From NCBI GenBank assembly GCA_947452665.1, contig CANGEH010000150.1, positions 1-5,816 of the forward strand: a stretch of DNA of 5,816 nucleotides. The letters run 5' to 3'. This document shows positions 5,093 to 5,816 of this stretch, one piece after another; the first letter of the stretch is position 1, and every line of letters starts with the position of its first letter. The DNA is from Caulobacteraceae bacterium (GTDB lineage Bacteria; Pseudomonadota; Alphaproteobacteria; Caulobacterales; Caulobacteraceae). The translations under genes were made by a program, and so were the position numbers. The notes under the pieces were generated by a model, which saw nothing but the letters and a program-made list of their open reading frames with translations, was not told the origin of the DNA and did not search any database.

Positions 5093-5548
5093 ATGGATAT
5101 TGTTCTAGAAATTGCGCGGCCAAGCGGCACTGTGGGCCTTAGGCCGCAAGTGACCCAGCTGGTGACGCGCGGGGCGGCAAGGCTGCTGGTTGGGCTAGGC
5201 TATGCGCCGGTGGCCGAGGTGTGCCTGCCCAATGGTCGGCGGGCCGATCTGATGGGGCTTGGGCGGCGCGGCGAGATTGTCATAGTCGAGGTCAAGTCTG
5301 GGCCAGAAGACTTTAAGTCCGACCAGAAATGGGCGGAATACCAGCCGTTTTGCGACGTGTTTTATTTCGCCGTCGCGCCTGAATTTCCGCATCACATCCT
5401 GCCAGAAGGCCCGGGCCTGATTGTCGCCGACGGCTTTGACGGGGCGGTTGTGACACCGGCCCCCGCCACGCCCTTGGCCGGGCCAAGGCGCCGGGCCTTG
5501 ACCCTGGCCTTTGCCCGCCTAGCCGCCCTGCGACGGCTAGAGGTCTAG
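5093..5548 (+). CDS. mmcB: MmcB-family DNA repair protein (PD-(D/E)XK nuclease-like)
   Basis: The 151-residue protein matches the MmcB family, an SOS-induced protein linked to mitomycin C resistance in Caulobacter. The sequence shows a PD-(D/E)XK-type core: a helix with GAARLLVGLGY (about 27-37), NGRRADLMGL with Asp52, then IVIVEVKSG with Glu66 and Lys68, followed by DFKSDQKWAEYQPFCDVFYFAVAPEF (73-98). The catalytic trio Asp52, Glu66 and Lys68 is intact, so nuclease activity is plausible, but the substrate is not known to me. The C-terminus is rich in Ala, Pro and Arg. The ATG at 5093 gives the natural family start and lies just after a perfect LexA box, so damage induction is expected. It starts 46 nt after the lipocalin stop but with its own regulation. 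Its stop overlaps that of the convergent TerC-like gene by 4 bp. Confidence 0.9.
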   Translation: MDIVLEIARPSGTVGLRPQVTQLVTRGAARLLVGLGYAPVAEVCLPNGRRADLMGLGRRGEIVIVEVKSGPEDFKSDQKWAEYQPFCDVFYFAVAPEFPHHILPEGPGLIVADGFDGAVVTPAPATPLAGPRRRALTLAFARLAALRRLEV

Positions 5549-5816
5549 TGGGCCTGATCCTTAAGGGCCTGTTTTTTGGCATCGGCATTGCGCGCCATCA
5601 TGTTTAGCCCCTCGACCAGGGCAGAGAACGCCATGGCGGCATAGATATAGGCCTTGGGCACATGGTGACCCAGACCATCGGCAATCAGGGTCACGCCGAT
5701 CATGATCAGGAAGCCAAGCGCCAACATAACCACAGTCGGGTTCTTATGGATGAAATTGGCCAAGGGGTCTGCGGCCACAAGCATGACAATCACGGCCGCG
5801 ATCACGGCAATGACCA
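5545..5816 (-). CDS. TerC-family integral membrane protein (C-terminal part)
   Basis: About 90 C-terminal residues of a TerC/YgdQ-type membrane protein are visible; the N-terminus lies beyond the window. Three hydrophobic segments can be seen: VIAVIAAVIVMLVAA, then TVVMLALGFLIMIGVTLIADGLG after the conserved FIHKNP stretch, then the family-typical HVPKAYIYAAMAFSALVEGLN. The tail is charged and probably cytoplasmic. TerC relatives act in metal ion homeostasis, with manganese export shown for some, but the key acidic residues of the first helices are outside the window, so a transport role cannot be checked here. The frame stays open to the edge. A GTG at 5805-5803 is not a credible start, because it would cut into the first visible membrane helix. 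Stop codon TAG (5547-5545) is shared in part with mmcB. Confidence 0.88.
   Translation of the reverse strand, partial: VIAVIAAVIVMLVAADPLANFIHKNPTVVMLALGFLIMIGVTLIADGLGHHVPKAYIYAAMAFSALVEGLNMMARNADAKKQALKDQAH

Noticed and set aside
5545..5805. A complete 86-residue membrane protein starting at GTG 5805
   Set aside because: The frame remains open to the window edge, and the sequence matches the C-terminal part of TerC-family proteins, so the gene is cut by the edge.
1..5816. CRISPR arrays, phage or transposon genes, defence clusters, tRNA or rRNA
   Set aside because: I looked on both strands and saw no regularly spaced repeats, recombinase or transposase motifs, or tRNA-like cloverleaf sequences.

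Overview
The window looks like chromosome of an alphaproteobacterium, most likely of the Caulobacterales or a near relative. Four things point there: an Ffh with the TRADGDGRGG form of its G4 region, an MmcB-family DNA repair gene preceded by an alphaproteobacterial LexA box (GAAC-N7-GAAC), a moderately high G+C coding style, and few GANTC sites (7 counted by eye in 5.8 kb), as expected where CcrM-type methylation operates. The genus cannot be fixed from this sequence.

Layout, left to right. Positions 1-15 (minus strand) hold what looks like the ribosome binding site of the gene after ffh. ffh (33-1562, minus) encodes the SRP GTPase. It is preceded by a gene-free stretch (1563-1837) holding a candidate ffh promoter and a leader rich in inverted repeats. 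A ParD/ParE-type toxin-antitoxin pair (1838-2397, plus) follows and converges, with a 4-nt gap, on a DUF3833-type lipoprotein gene (2402-2974, minus). A 227-bp divergent intergenic region with two large, similar dyads separates that gene from a 375-residue diiron ferritin-like protein of unknown function (3202-4329, plus), which ends at a strong intrinsic terminator (4357-4387). A secreted Blc-like lipocalin (4472-5047, plus) is followed by mmcB (5093-5548, plus) with its LexA box. mmcB converges on a TerC-family membrane protein gene (5545-5816, minus) cut by the window edge. The two stop codons share one CTAG.

The genes do not form one pathway. They are housekeeping (ffh), a small addiction or stress module (parDE), envelope proteins (lipoprotein, lipocalin, TerC-like) and DNA damage response (mmcB). 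I see no mobile element, phage, CRISPR, tRNA or rRNA.

The least explained parts are regulatory. The TTGACG-N4-CGTCAA dyads, 41 bp apart, lie between the lipoprotein and the ferritin-like gene. The ffh leader has two mutually exclusive pairings, one of which would close over the start codon. The ferritin-like protein, with complete diiron ligands and no assigned function, is the best candidate for new biochemistry. None of this proves a new system.
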